A DNA stretch of 64,000 nucleotides. Origin: Aurelia coerulea (lineage: Eukaryota; Cnidaria; Scyphozoa; Semaeostomeae; Ulmaridae). Positions 24,301 to 30,904 of the stretch are shown here, in pieces (the first letter of the stretch is position 1; every line of letters starts with the position of its first letter). The notes under the pieces were generated by a model. That model was not told the origin of the DNA. It did no database searches and saw only the letters and a program-made list of their open reading frames with translations. A program made the translations under genes and the position numbers. The stretch covers positions 5,602,501 to 5,666,500 of the forward strand of contig CM076944.1 in assembly GCA_039566865.1 (NCBI GenBank), written 5' to 3'.

Positions 24301-25253
24301 AAGCCTCGTAACAGAAGGCATACTCTCTCTCTAACCCAGACTTCGAATCCAACGGCTTTAGGCGGTTGGCGGAAAACTAATCGCCATTTTTCTGTTTACC
24401 AGAGTAAACGAAGCAAAATGAAAGTCTTGCAAGAGCTTGGAAGTGTGTTTGTGTCGCTTTGAGTTATGCAGACTGGAAAGGATATGAATTCAGTATTGCA
24501 AGAGATATTGCAAGGATCGCGATCTGTAGAGCATAGGGCTCAAATCTTTTAAATCTCTAAAAAAGTGGGTGTAAAATGCTAAGACATTTTTCTTTCCATT
24601 GAATGGCTTGAAAGGAGCTTATGCTACTTTCCTGTAAATCTGCCGTGGAAATTTCTTGATATCTTTATTTTTTCAAAATGGCGGCAATTTAATTATTTTT
24701 GAGAAAATTCATGGAAAATTTTGAAAAAATTAAAATCATCGTAAATCTTAAACCAATAGAGGAAAAATGATACAACCTCCAGGGAATCCATAGTTTATGA
24801 AGGTCTACAATATGGTGGCAAGCAGAAATCTGTAGCTTTTCCTGTCTAAGATTTAGAAATTTGATGATGTCATAGCGTCAAATTTAATAAATGCTGCCAT
24901 TTTGAAACTGATCAAGATACCAATAAATTTCCACGGCAGACTTACTACAAAAACCCTAAGTTCCTTCAAAGCCATTTAATTCAAAGATAACTGTGATAGA
25001 ATTTTACACCGACCTTTTTAAAGATTTGAGCCCTATGTTGATCTGTAGCAGATGGTCTACCTGTCAAATATGGATCTCAACCTATTATTCCACAGAAAAT
25101 ATTGCTTATATTTCCTCTATACCATTTCAGGATCCAAAGCAAAGACGTATGTTCGACTACTTTCATGCTTTAATGGATGATGAAGAAGATTTATTAAAAT
25201 GGGTTGAAGAAGGAGAACCTCCTGAAAAACGTGTAAAGACTGACGGTTCTTGA
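330..25253 (+). CDS. SMARCAL1: SMARCAL1/HARP-like annealing helicase, 3' part of gene (16 exons)
   Basis: SMARCAL1 is a nuclear SNF2-family ATPase that reanneals RPA-coated single-stranded DNA and remodels stalled replication forks. Exons: 330-380, 1487-1667, 6117-6267, 8433-8594, 10239-10304, 11530-11670, 12672-12751, 14267-14318, 15408-15482, 16046-16113, 16999-17098, 17285-17408, 20504-20562, 21296-21396, 23213-23297, 25131-25253. All introns are GT-AG and phases agree, giving about 538 residues and a TGA stop. Visible in order: end of a HARP domain ([13 protein letters not shown]...VPIKVQEIP), FQKESI entry motif, Walker A (DDMGLGKT), DESH Walker B split by an intron, [69 protein letters not shown], and motif [13 protein letters not shown]. 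The C-terminal [16 protein letters not shown] stretch matches the vertebrate protein tail as I remember it. The RPA-binding N-terminus and any first HARP repeat lie left of the window. No broken motif was found, so the gene looks functional. Confidence 0.93.
1487..1667 (+). CDS. SMARCAL1: SMARCAL1 exon: HARP end to helicase entry
   Basis: Acceptor ttccacag, donor gtatgt. It encodes [17 protein letters not shown], then a lysine-rich linker ([14 protein letters not shown]) and [13 protein letters not shown], the Q-motif-like entry of the SNF2 ATPase. The last codon is split TG|T. Confidence 0.87.
1736..1900. repeat. Short GAAAACGG repeats
   Basis: The string tttgaaaacgg or gaaaacggt occurs about five times in 150 bases inside the intron after exon 1487-1667. 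Spacing is irregular. It is also bounded by ttcacacg / gtgtgacc at the two ends, so it may be a decayed fold-back. Confidence 0.45.
2077..2350. mobile_element. Solo left arm of TACTGGGTG MITE
   Basis: Begins TACTGGGTGAATCAAAA and follows the left arm of the intact copy at 18545 for about 270 bases (caaagcaataatatt, gccaatatg, aaaacctgcaaaaacgag, aaaaatgatgacac). The right arm is missing; an ACATAAT array follows instead. Confidence 0.7.
2376..2665. repeat. Alternating palindromic ACATAAT / ATTATGT array
   Basis: About fifteen units near ACATAATCCTAGTTTATGT (about 19-22 bp) lie head to tail, each close to its own reverse complement, with frequent central gtcgac. A stray unit sits at 2768-2800. 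Each unit could form a small hairpin in RNA or cruciform DNA. No coding potential. Confidence 0.75.
2825..2960. repeat. G-run / C-run fold-back
   Basis: A run of nine G (about 2826) and a run of at least twelve C (about 2850), then cccctcccccat, make a short GC-rich hairpin in AT-rich intron. Probably a decayed fold-back element. Confidence 0.4.
3719..4400. mobile_element. CAAGGACAGATTTTGTA MITE, interrupted copy
   Basis: The left arm (caaggacagatttgtag, ttcaaagcg, tctcaaccagtagttcaaaac) matches the five other copies. It is split near 3910 by the AAGGGGCTC element; the host sequence gagaagtcacgagtttataacgaaagaagaagg resumes at about 4240. The right end is truncated. Confidence 0.7.
3912..4237. 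mobile_element. AAGGGGCTCCGTCGTCAAA MITE nested in another MITE
   Basis: Terminal inverted repeats aaggggctcagtcgtcaaa and ttttgacgacggagcccct. It is flanked by TA on both sides; removing the element plus one TA restores the host repeat. The 51119-51427 copy lies in opposite orientation, and 38930-39060 is a partial copy. It holds a minus-strand reading frame of 60 codons that has no family resemblance. Confidence 0.78.
4968..5225. mobile_element. GTTTCACATTGGATGTCAGGC fold-back
   Basis: The left end (ccgtttcacattggatgtcag) and right end (cctaacataaaatgtgaaacag) are inverted matches. A shorter relative lies at 7080-7217. Sits in the SMARCAL1 intron. Confidence 0.55.
5395..6000. mobile_element. 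CAAGGACAGATTTTGTA MITE
   Basis: Long palindrome: left arm ggcagattttgtgacataatag...cagtaattcaaaac, right arm ttttgaattactaactgaaag...tgtgttacaaaatgtgtcctta. The centre holds gatatatcc/gaaagaagaaag repeats shared with 29213 and 45777. It ends about 120 bases before the Walker A exon. Confidence 0.75.
6117..6267 (+). CDS. SMARCAL1: SMARCAL1 exon: Walker A
   Basis: Acceptor gtccatag, donor gtacat. It encodes [20 protein letters not shown] with the ATP-binding GLGKT loop, then [20 protein letters not shown] and SSVKVSWAK (motif Ia). Ends in phase 0. A MITE follows 83 bases downstream. Confidence 0.95.
6351..6980. mobile_element. TA-flanked CCGGGTG MITE, subfamily GAACCAGAAAG
   Basis: Starts TACCGGGTGAACCAGAAAG and ends CTTTTTTAAGGCTCACCCGGTA. 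Arms are inverted copies (cccacttttgaaaattcatag / gaattttcgaaagtggg). A decayed right end of this subfamily is at 44735-44787. Confidence 0.85.
7080..7217. mobile_element. Small TGTCAGGTC fold-back
   Basis: agattctgtcttacatcagatgtc at the left and gacatctgatgtgaaacagaat at the right are inverted copies, about 138 bp in all. Related to the element at 4968. Confidence 0.6.
7556..7741. mobile_element. AATAGACCTTTTAGCTATTCT MITE
   Basis: Ends tggaccttttagctattct and agaatagctaaaaggtctatt. Internal stretch cacttaatcgaacctctcgtata...gatccaggctctttt is the inverse of the other copies (8756, 13351, 50880, 57503). About 186 bp. Confidence 0.8.
8433..8594 (+). CDS. SMARCAL1: SMARCAL1 exon between motifs I and II
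   Basis: Acceptor acttaacag, donor gtaagc. It encodes [37 protein letters not shown] and [10 protein letters not shown]. Ends exactly before the DESH box. 162 nt, phase 0 on both sides. Confidence 0.92.
8756..8941. mobile_element. AATAGACCTTTTAGCTATTCT MITE
   Basis: Ends aatagaccttttagctattct and agaatagctaaaagatctatt. About 186 bp; lies 160 bases after exon 8433-8594. Confidence 0.85.
10003..10205 (-). mobile_element. tRNA-derived SINE, family 2, minus strand
   Basis: Read on the minus strand it begins ggggatggctcagtggcagc (box A-like tggctcagtgg), then gtggttcaagtcc (box B-like), then a tail with cacgaggtgtggtcacatcg. It matches 60468-60690 nearly end to end. An 18-base piece, tgagccatccccgcca, is duplicated at 10176-10205. 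Confidence 0.82.
10239..10304 (+). CDS. SMARCAL1: SMARCAL1 exon: DESH motif II
   Basis: Acceptor ctttaaacag, donor gtaatc. 66 nt encoding [19 protein letters not shown] and LLK; DESH is the Walker B box. A minus-strand SINE ends about 33 bases upstream of the acceptor. Confidence 0.93.
10483..11082. mobile_element. TA-flanked CAGGGT MITE with AAATGGCCGACCGC core
   Basis: Starts TACAGGGTTTCCCAAAAC and ends TTTTGGGACACCCTGTA. The arms are long inverted copies (gcggtcggccattttgtctta / taagacaaaatggccgaccgc). Exactly 600 bp, inside the intron before exon 11530. Confidence 0.85.
11530..11670 (+). CDS. SMARCAL1: SMARCAL1 exon: motif III
   Basis: Acceptor gtttctag, donor gtacga. Encodes [40 protein letters not shown] and RYCDAKR. 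SGTP is SNF2 motif III; SRPEELY and YCDAKR are typical of the SMARCAL1/ZRANB3 branch. Confidence 0.95.
12672..12751 (+). CDS. SMARCAL1: SMARCAL1 exon: [13 protein letters not shown]
   Basis: Acceptor gttttgcag, donor gtaacg. Encodes [20 protein letters not shown] and ENKVMI, ending with two bases of an Arg codon that the next exon completes. Confidence 0.93.
13060..13180. mobile_element. Small AGTCTGTCTCAAATTAGATG fold-back
   Basis: Left end aagtctgtctcacattaaatgtcatg and right end cacgtgacatctaatttgaga are inverted copies around cgcaaatttgatgatgcaaaacac. Relatives at 26455-26560 and 27475-27577, and a right end at 7750-7790. Confidence 0.65.
13351..13527. mobile_element. AATAGACCTTTTAGCTATTCT MITE
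   Basis: gagaccttttagctattctac at the left and ctcagaatagctaaaaaggtc at the right; internal match to the 8756 copy (gatcctgggtcgagcg, attgtgcacattcgaaaattct). Followed 30 bases later by another MITE. Confidence 0.78.
13557..14170. mobile_element. CAAGGACAGATTTTGTA MITE, best copy
   Basis: Starts cagacaaggacagattttgtaatac and ends gtattacaaaatctgtccttg...cagac. The arms are almost perfect inverted copies over about 170 bases, with a second pair around ctaaagttctgtctggcgg / ccgccagacagaacattag. It supplies the empty site for the 61-bp insertion at 45368. The reading frame with [11 protein letters not shown] is only the translated arm. Confidence 0.85.
14267..14318 (+). CDS. SMARCAL1: SMARCAL1 exon: RRLKSDVL
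   Basis: Acceptor aatttcag, donor gtgagt. 52 nt encoding (R)[17 protein letters not shown], the conserved RRLKxDV segment that precedes the second RecA-like lobe. Confidence 0.92.
14471..14987. mobile_element. CATAGGGCTCAAATCTTT MITE
   Basis: Starts agcatagggctcaaatctttc and ends ttaaagatttgagccctatg; arms share gtgtaaaattctatgg and gaaatttgatgacgtcatag. About 515 bp, with a near-identical relative at 24531 and arms or fragments at 15781, 16790, 53281, 54350-55970 and 60150. Confidence 0.85.
15184..15390 (+). mobile_element. tRNA-derived SINE, family 1, plus strand
   Basis: Box A-like gtggcgcagcggtg and box B-like gggttcgatcccaggtagag, followed by a body shared with 30640 (cattacaaggggtcg, actcgattaggcctattct, cagtgcttggcgc) and a cttcacctt tail. 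Not a tRNA gene: no cloverleaf 3' half or acceptor stem closes it. Ends just upstream of exon 15408. Confidence 0.85.
15408..15482 (+). CDS. SMARCAL1: SMARCAL1 exon, variable lobe linker
   Basis: Acceptor taatcgtag, donor gtaaga. 75 nt, phase 0 on both sides, [20 protein letters not shown] plus ETSTG. The segment is poorly conserved, but frame, size and position fit. A plus-strand SINE ends close upstream and its pyrimidine-rich tail lies before the acceptor. Confidence 0.8.
15781..16018. mobile_element. MITE left arm before exon 16046
   Basis: agcatagcttccaaatctttaaaaaggttgg...ctaccgttggttttttctgagatcttcaatattttcagaatt matches the left arm of the 54350 element. Its partner arm, 16790-16940, is beyond the exon. 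Confidence 0.65.
16046..16113 (+). CDS. SMARCAL1: SMARCAL1 exon: [20 protein letters not shown]
   Basis: Acceptor atttttcag, donor gtaagt. 68 nt; [13 protein letters not shown] matches the ALILFFNRTAEAK block of vertebrate SMARCAL1 as I remember it. The exon is flanked by arms of an inverted MITE-type repeat (15781-16018 and 16790-16940). Confidence 0.9.
16790..16945. mobile_element. MITE right arm after exon 16046
   Basis: actgtaatttcgaaaaataatgaagatttctgataag...gaaataggtcattgaatcttacgccaacctttctaaagatctggaacc is the inverse of the arm at 15781. Confidence 0.62.
16999..17098 (+). CDS. SMARCAL1: SMARCAL1 exon: second lobe start
   Basis: Acceptor cgttcacag, donor gtaagt. Encodes [20 protein letters not shown] and [13 protein letters not shown], the FAHH motif IV region of helicase lobe 2. 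Confidence 0.94.
17206..17240 (+). repeat. (CAA)n microsatellite
   Basis: About eleven CAA units with one CAG interruption, 45 bases upstream of a SMARCAL1 acceptor. Confidence 0.85.
17285..17408 (+). CDS. SMARCAL1: SMARCAL1 exon: motifs IVa and V start
   Basis: Acceptor ctccacag, donor gtattt. Encodes [40 protein letters not shown], then T and one base of a Gly codon. A CAA microsatellite lies 40-80 bases upstream. Confidence 0.94.
18545..19171. mobile_element. TA-flanked CTGGGTGAGTCAAAA MITE
   Basis: Starts TACTGGGTGAGTCAAAA and ends TTTTGACTCACCCGGTA; inverted arms with ctccgtttgaaa / tttcaaacggggattc and atatcaaagc / tcttgatatcc. Intact partner of the solo arm at 2077 and relative of 34560. 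Confidence 0.85.
20504..20562 (+). CDS. SMARCAL1: SMARCAL1 exon: motif V
   Basis: Acceptor caattgtag, donor gtaagt. Encodes (G)[22 protein letters not shown] one base into the last codon (GGT GTAAG) could also be tried as donor, but only the later one keeps the ALVQAEDR frame. Confidence 0.93.
20604..21021. mobile_element. ACCGTAAAAGCTCTATTAAGC MITE
   Basis: Ends taccgtaaaagctctattaagc and gggcttttacggta; the arms are rich in gagagggggcttatt. Same family at 43518-43953 and 63116-63613. Begins 42 bases after exon 20504-20562. Confidence 0.85.
21296..21396 (+). CDS. SMARCAL1: SMARCAL1 exon: motif VI
   Basis: Acceptor taattttag, donor gttagt (non-consensus A at +4 only). Encodes [33 protein letters not shown] and the first two bases of Trp. 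[11 protein letters not shown] carries the arginine finger. Confidence 0.94.
21541..21838 (+). mobile_element. LINE ORF2 C-terminal fragment, interrupted by a MITE
   Basis: One reading frame ([56 protein letters not shown]) resembles the C-terminal tail of non-LTR retrotransposon polymerases, with the usual IEDTEHxLLxC spacing. The protein continues for about eleven codons after the MITE (22654-22690, [10 protein letters not shown] then stop). It aligns with the minus-strand fragment at 55317-55676. 5'-truncated and dead. Confidence 0.75.
21839..22653. mobile_element. TA-flanked CCGGGTGTCTCAAAA MITE inside a LINE tail
   Basis: Starts TACCGGGTGTCTCAAAAAA and ends TTTTTTGGGACACCCGGTA. Inner arms (cgatagttaacttgaag, caaaccagagctttt, caccaatatcaac) are shared with the elements at 26875 and 41728. 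The TA target duplication lies inside the last LINE codons. Confidence 0.87.
23213..23297 (+). CDS. SMARCAL1: SMARCAL1 exon: C-terminal WPLVQGKL block
   Basis: The acceptor atccgaag is weak in pyrimidines but is the only one that completes the split Trp codon and reads [20 protein letters not shown] and SPEVTKFE. Donor gtacgt. An open reading frame continues upstream of the acceptor, but in a register that does not match the family. Confidence 0.85.
23625..24044. mobile_element. TA-flanked CAGGGTATACCG MITE
   Basis: Starts TACAGGGTATACCGAAAAA and ends TTTTTGGGACACCCTGCA (last base pair drifted). Arms share cttgcaaatccgctg / cagcggatttgcaagat. A related left part lies at 53079-53275. Confidence 0.75.
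24531..25042. mobile_element. CATAGGGCTCAAATCTTT MITE before last SMARCAL1 exon
   Basis: Starts agcatagggctcaaatcttt and ends ttaaagatttgagccctatg; about 512 bp and strongly similar to 14471-14987. It ends 88 bases before the acceptor of exon 25131. Confidence 0.87.
25131..25253 (+). CDS. SMARCAL1: SMARCAL1 last coding exon
   Basis: Acceptor accatttcag. Encodes [40 protein letters not shown] and a TGA stop; DPKQ is conserved in the family. A basic KRVKTD near the end could be a nuclear signal (inference). A perfect donor, gtaagt, follows seven bases after the stop, so a 3' UTR intron is possible. I found no AATAAA in the next 1 kb. Confidence 0.9.
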   Translation, partial: DPKQRRMFDYFHALMDDEEDLLKWVEEGEPPEKRVKTDGS

Positions 25254-26454
25254 TTATCAAGTAAGTTTTCTGTAAGTACGATGTATAATGCTGTGAATTA
25301 GATGGAATTGTTTCTGTTCGAATGGATGAAATTTTGTTTCTAGTTAAATGGTTGTATGTTCCGCGATTTACACCTAATTTTATGGTAAGCAGAAAAAGCA
25401 GACCTTTTGCCTTTTTATGTTCTGTTTGTCTTTACCTGCGACGTGCAGTAAAAAACCCATTCAATTCAATTTTGTTTGTAAAATACTAGTTACTGCAATG
25501 TGCGATGAGTCTATATAAAATACTCCTGCTCTACACGACCGAAACAACGTCTCGCTTGTCTAGCTTAGGCCATTGAAGTTAAAGAAAAGAAGATAGAGCC
25601 ATGAAACATAGAAAGGCTACGCGAAATATGTATGATGATACCATTGAAACAAAGTTACGATAATGAGATGTAAGATTACACGAAGATACCCACACAAAAG
25701 TATAAGTTTCCCAGACAAGAATGACTTCATTTTAGAACCTTCAGGCTAAGAGTTTAAAACCTTTTTTCAGAACTTTGTAATAACTTCGTTGAAATTAGAT
25801 AGGAAGATGTTACAAAGTTTAATGACTGATCGGATATAATTTATTTATTTTTATGTATTTTTTTTAATTTAAAATTGTTTACCCAGGGTTACAGTTGATT
25901 TTAAGTAACAGTTTTACAATGTACCCTGCAACTAAAAATAACCTAATTACAATATTTATCTAAGCCTATAAATATACAATATTTTGATATTGAAATGTTG
26001 AACCATAATTTTTCTAAGTTTAGTATGAAAATTAAATGTACAATATTCACCAAAAACTTAAATAGAAAAGGAAAACCAAAATGTAAAACCAGCTTTCCTT
26101 GAATTTGTTATCCTCTACTAGTACGCCCTTTTCATTGATCTGCAATGGTGAATCTTCGTTTGACCAATTTCAGAAAAGGTCATAGCTGTATTTACTGTAT
26201 CACGTATTTAAAACATCTTCTCCAAATTTATGACATAGTACCAGTTGTTAGACACATTGCTATTAACGTTTACGGACAATGATAAAGATCCGTAAAAAGT
26301 AACAATGTATTGCGCTTGTGAAATTGAAATATATATAGAGCATCTAACTGATATATTAGAATATAAAGTAGAATTTCTCAAAACTGTTATTTTCACGTAA
26401 ATTTGCTTTTCGCTTGCTTTCCCTTTTTGCGCCAAGAAAGATAAACTCTTTCTG
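25254..26454. other. SMARCAL1 3' flank, no further gene seen
   Basis: AT-rich sequence after the stop. It probably holds the 3' UTR, perhaps with an intron from the gtaagt at 25261. TATAAA- and ATTAAA-like strings exist, but no AATAAA. No exon with family resemblance on either strand. Confidence 0.5.
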
Positions 26455-26560
26455 AAATTAGATGTTGCATGAGATTTGCGATTACGCAAACTTGATCATT
26501 CAAAACCCTTCAATAATCATTATTTGCAGGCATTTTCAAGTGACATCTAATCTTAGACAC
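26455..26560. mobile_element. Small AGATGT...GACATCTAAT fold-back
   Basis: aattagatgttgcatgagatttgcg and ttcaagtgacatctaatcttagac are inverted ends around tgatcattcaaaaccc. Relative of 13060-13180. Confidence 0.55.
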
Positions 26561-26874
26561 AGATTATGATTATTCGATCCGAAGTGTATATAAAAGCATT
26601 CCTTGCCATGAGATGCCACTTTTGCCTTCTTAGAAATATTGTTTATAGAGTGACGTAACCATGGCAGCAGTTTCTTGATGGAAAGTGGGCCCTTTGATTA
26701 GATTTTAGTGACAATTTGCAACTGTCCTAAACTAGGGGACTGGAATCAACGGATAGAGTTCTCACCATAGTTACTGTGTTCTCACAGGCCTTGGTTGAGC
26801 GCTTCCCCGGCGCCCAGGCCTCTGATTGGAAGTTCATTCATCGATGATTGAGAACTAAAGTCTGTCTAAAAAAT

Positions 26875-27477
26875 TACCGGGTGTCCCAAAAAAAATGTAT
26901 ACGAATTTGGTTGACTCTAGCGCTTTGAATTAAGCGTTAATCAATGGCTAATCACTCCCAAAATGTTCCTCGATAGTTAACTTGGACGTAGATGCCTCGT
27001 TTTTTGGTATTGATGCCTTGAGAGCAGAAATATCAATCTTGAAAGCTCAAATTTGCCTCTTCCTGCAAACCAGAGCTTTAGCCATTTGGCCTAAGCAAAT
27101 TCTTAAGGCACAGCGTATAAATCAATGAGAGTCTTCATGAAATTTGAACAATATTGTGTTATTCTGTTTTCCAGAAGTCACCCTCAGTCATCCATTGGGA
27201 AGTTTCTTAATTTTTCATTAATTTCAGTTCTTAATTTCGATGTGGTCCAGGAATTCGCTTAGGCCAAAAGGCCAAAGCTCTGGTTTGCAAGTGGACGCAA
27301 ATTTGAGATTTCGAGATTAATATTTCTGCTCTCAAAGCACCAATACCAACAAACAAGGTATCTATGATCAAGTTAACTATCGAGGAACATCTTGAGAGTG
27401 ATTTACCATTGATTAAAGCTAAATTCACATCGCTGGAGTCAACCAAATCTGTATACATTTTTTTGGGACACCCGGTA
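26875..27477. mobile_element. TA-flanked CCGGGTGTCCCAAAA MITE
   Basis: Starts TACCGGGTGTCCCAAAAA and ends TTTTTGGGACACCCGGTA; the adjoining arms (tgtatacgaatttggttgac / gtcaaccaaatctgtataca) are inverted. About 603 bp, very close to 41728-42336. Confidence 0.9.
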
Positions 27478-27580
27478 GATGTCATGTGAGATGTGCGCAA
27501 AATTAATCATGCAAACACTTTGACTGTTTTTATTCGCGGGCATTTTCATGTGACAACTAATTTGAGACAGACTGTAGGGT
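27478..27580. mobile_element. Small GATGTCATGTGAGA fold-back abutting a MITE
   Basis: gatgtcatgtgagatgtgcgc and gggcattttcatgtgacaactaatttgagacag are inverted ends; relative of 13060. The 26875 MITE lies directly against its left end, so that MITE probably inserted into it. Confidence 0.55.
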
Positions 27581-28259
27581 AGTTTGTTTACAATCTGGTT
27601 CTTTGACGTCCTTTTTGATAAGGGAGCCTACACTTCAGGGAAATAGCCTCAAATTTCAATGTTGCTGCTTCAAGCTCCTTGGCATGCCAAAAGCGCCAAG
27701 CTCCTACGCAGAATCAATTACTGGGATCCAGGCTGGTTCGTTTAAACAAACCTCCGAGGAGGAATCTTCGTTATAAGCCATATAGATGTAATCCACACAT
27801 CTGGAGTTTGAAGGAGAATCAGGTCATATAAGACTTCTATTGTTCTCGTTGCAGCGGTACAGAGAGGAGAGGCTGTTCCCAGGTCAAAAGGATTAAATTT
27901 TGTTTGGATGCGAATCCGGGCTGTCTTTAGGAGCTTCCAGTCACTTTTATAACAGTAACTCAATGCTGGCTGGCTGGCTGGCCATCACGCTTTTGATTGC
28001 ACTTCTGTGAAGTTTCCTTTCAGAGAATTCCCATCACCAACTTTATTGTATTCATTTTCACAAAGAACTTTGTTCTAAAACTTCTATTTGACATGTTGAC
28101 AAATTATCGCTGTTTCCTGATTTGCTTGATTTTGAGAAGATATTTCTGTCAAACAAAGCTTGCAGGAGTGTGGAATTAAATGCAAATACAATGATACTAA
28201 AGTTTAGCTACATCAAAGGGTTACTTACAAAACTGCAGTCTAAATTAAAGAAAAAATGG

Positions 28260-28867
28260 TACCGGGTGCGCCAAAATAAACTATGCACGTTTGGCAGGCC
28301 ACAATAAATCGTACACTGGACCGATTTTGAAGATTTATGACTTAATCTTTAGCAGAAAGCCTGAATTAGATACTGGGATTTTTTGCAATTTTTTTCATTT
28401 TCAGTTTTTAGAGCTAGAAGCGAGTTTCTTAAAATTTTAGTTTTCGAAAACACTGAAAACGATAAAAAAACATCGATCAAGTTTTCTAAAGAATCGACAT
28501 GAATGGACAAAGAGAGAACGTGTTCGTCGTGATTTGGGATTTAGGAATCAACTACTTGTAATCCGATGTGCGAGAATTCGTACTAAACCCCCAAATCACC
28601 CTGAAAACGTTTTATCTTTGTTCGTTCATGTTGGATCTTTTAAAATTTGATCGACATTTTTTGATCGTTTTCAGTATTTTCGAGAATTAAAATTTTAAGA
28701 AACTCGTTTCTAGCTCTAAAAACTGAAAACGGAAGAATTTGCAAAAAGTCAGAGAATCTAATTCAGGTTTTTTGCTAAAGATAAAGCCATAAATCTTCAA
28801 AATCGGTCCAGTGTACGATTTATTGTGGCCTTCCAAACGTGCATAGTTTATTTTGGCGCACCCGGTA
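28260..28867. mobile_element. TA-flanked CCGGGTGCGCCAAAA MITE
   Basis: Starts TACCGGGTGCGCCAAAAT and ends ATTTTGGCGCACCCGGTA. Long inverted arms (gtacactggaccgattttgaag / cttcaaaatcggtccagtgtac). The interior differs from the other CCGGGTG elements. Confidence 0.9.
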
Positions 28868-28871
28868 TGTG

Positions 28872-29035
28872 GGATAGATTGATCAAGGAGGAGCTCTCTT
28901 AAAGTAAACACAAAGAAACTGCAAGCTTTCCAGTGAGCAGAAGAATTTGGAGTAAAGTAGTTATGGAAGTGGACTGGTGAGAGGTTATAAATAGCTTTAT
29001 AAACAAATATTAGGAACGACAATAACATCGAAACT
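28872..29035 (-). mobile_element. Probable LINE polymerase fragment
   Basis: The minus strand reads LLSFLIFVYKAIYNLSPVHF then HNYFTPNSSAHWKA, like the linker after the reverse transcriptase core in non-LTR elements (FVFKxLNxLSPxYL). It directly abuts the CCGGGTG MITE. Heavily truncated; call rests on one motif. Confidence 0.45.
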
Positions 29036-29212
29036 GAAGAACCAGTGTAGCAAGTCTACTCCAGACGACCTTTGGTTCTTTTTTGCTGTTGGTGAGACTT
29101 TGAGTGGCATCTGTGATTGGCAGGCCGTCGATCAGATGACTGGAAAAAAGTTGCAACGTATGTGCACAATTTTCCAACGAATTTATTTGCTATCTTTTTA
29201 ACTCCTCCAGAC

Positions 29213-29812
29213 AACAAGGACAGATTTGGTAAGACAATGGCCCGTGTTAGTTTTGATTGACACCGCAATTCAAAGCGATTTGCGATCGCAGACAAGGAAA
29301 TTCTCTCAACCAGTAATTCAAAACAAACAAAGCCGCAAAGTTTATCTGAAACCCAGGTAGCTAGCTAGCTCGCTCGTTGTGCATTCCAGAAATTGTTGTT
29401 AAGAGCAAAAGGATATATCTACTCATCTACCACGGGCATTTTATTTCTTTTGTTCAGAAGCCGAGCAGTAAGTGTTTTCTTTGCACCAAAAGTTAAGAGA
29501 ATTGAATCGCCTCCAAATCGGCTTTTGAACCAAACAAATTAACTGCCTGATGCAGATGTGCAGATATATCCTTTTTCTTTCGATTTATGCTCATGTTTAC
29601 TCTTGAAAATAATTTCTGGAATGCACAACGAGCGAGACAGCTACCTGGGTTTCAGAGAAACTTTCGCGCCTTTGCTTGTTTTGAATTACTGGTTGAGAGA
29701 ATTTCTTTTGTCTGCGATCGCCAGTCGCATTGACTTGCGGTGTCAATCAAAGCTAATTCGGGCTTTTGTCTTACCAAATCTGTCCTTGTTCCTCCAGACA
29801 GCATAGCGAGGG
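29213..29812. mobile_element. CAAGGACAGATTTTGTA MITE
   Basis: Starts caacaaggacagatttggtaag and ends cttaccaaatctgtccttgtt; arms as in the other copies, centre with gcacaacgagcgagac and ggatatatc. About 600 bp. Confidence 0.82.
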
Positions 29813-29829
29813 AGAACTTTGTTAAAGAA

Positions 29830-30300
29830 TGAAGTCAACAAAGATTTTTGGTTCTGAATAATAGTTTCACACCTGCACCGCCATCCATAATGCTTCTCGT
29901 TCTCTGTTTATTTTGATTTGATTGAGTGCACTCATAGGTGTGAAATCCATTCTTCAGAAAGGTAAATCGTTTGTCCTTTCGGAGACCTGAATTATTAGTT
30001 TTTTAAAATTCTCCCTTGCTGCTCCAGCCAGACAGTTTCAGCCATACTTGGAAGAATATGTCTGGTTGGGGGCACGCATAATAAGTGCATTGACCATTCT
30101 TAAGGGAGTCAACGAATTCACCGATGGTCTTTTTGTTATTTTGCCTTTTGTACTCCAAGATCTTCGAGTTACTTTCCTAGCTGCCTAACAAAATGTTTCC
30201 TCACATGACTTTTGAGGTAGACTTTTCCTTTCTCATGAGATTTGGCAATGTTTCCAAGTGCTCAAAAACCTTGATAGGGCAACACTATTTGGAAAGTCGC
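29830..30300. other. Spacer, nothing recognised
   Basis: Unique-looking sequence between a MITE and the Tudor-like segment. Short open frames on both strands show no family resemblance. Confidence 0.4.
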
Positions 30301-30320
30301 TTAAGACTTTTCGTACAACA

Positions 30321-30580
30321 GGTTGGTTCTTGCTCTTGTCAGCGTGGAAGGCATGGAGATGAACAGCATATTGGTCAATACTGGACTTAAAAAATATCTC
30401 AAGATGGCCAAGGGCGATAAGTTCAAGGCAACTGAGAGCCACGGTTTTCACGGAGCAAGAATGGAAGACGAGACTCCGACGAAGGAATGTAATGGCAGCA
30501 GTGGTGATACCATGTTGTTAGACAGAACCAGAATATCAGAGGATCTGCATGCCGTAAAGAAACGTAAATATTTACTGTAG
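30321..30580 (+). pseudogene. Tudor-domain-like terminal exon or relic
   Basis: After a possible acceptor (cgtacaacag, ending 30320) the frame reads LVLALVSVEGMEMNSILVNT then GLKKYLKMAKGDKFKATE and a polar tail to TAG at 30578-30580. The pattern LVxLV...EGxExNxxLVxxGLxKY resembles the outer strand and helix of extended Tudor domains (TDRD family, piRNA pathway). An upstream in-frame TAA and the lack of a matching upstream exon leave two options: last exon of a gene whose other exons I cannot see, or a fragment. The family call is an inference from a short motif. Confidence 0.35.
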
Positions 30581-30639
30581 TTTTCCAGGGAGGGAGGGGG
30601 GGGGGGGCAAGCTAGCAAGCAACTGTTGTTTGGAAACGC

Positions 30640-30850
30640 TGGCTAGGTTTCTGGCAGGTGAAGATGCAGTTGAGATGTTTCGCGCCAAGCGCTGGGAGCG
30701 CAGGAGTAAAATAGGCCTAATAGAGTCTGCGACCCCTTGTCGTGACGCTCAAGTGGTGGGGCTCTACCTGGAATCGAACCCTGTCCGCCTGACTGTTCTG
30801 GCTGCAATGGCAGAGGATTACACCACTGCACCACAACTCCTTCAGCTTGT
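30640..30850 (-). mobile_element. tRNA-derived SINE, family 1, minus strand
   Basis: On the minus strand: gttgtggtgcagtggtgtaa (box A-like), gggttcgattccaggtagag (box B-like), then caaggggtcgcagactctat and cgcttggcgcgaaac. Same layout as 15184-15390. Confidence 0.85.
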
Positions 30851-30904
30851 GAGTGAGAATTTCTTTCAGAGTTTGATAAAATGTATGCGCAGACATCGGC
30901 GTGG

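Noticed and set aside
30233..30451. Minus-strand frame over the Tudor-like segment
   Set aside because: Shadow of the plus-strand frame; no motif.
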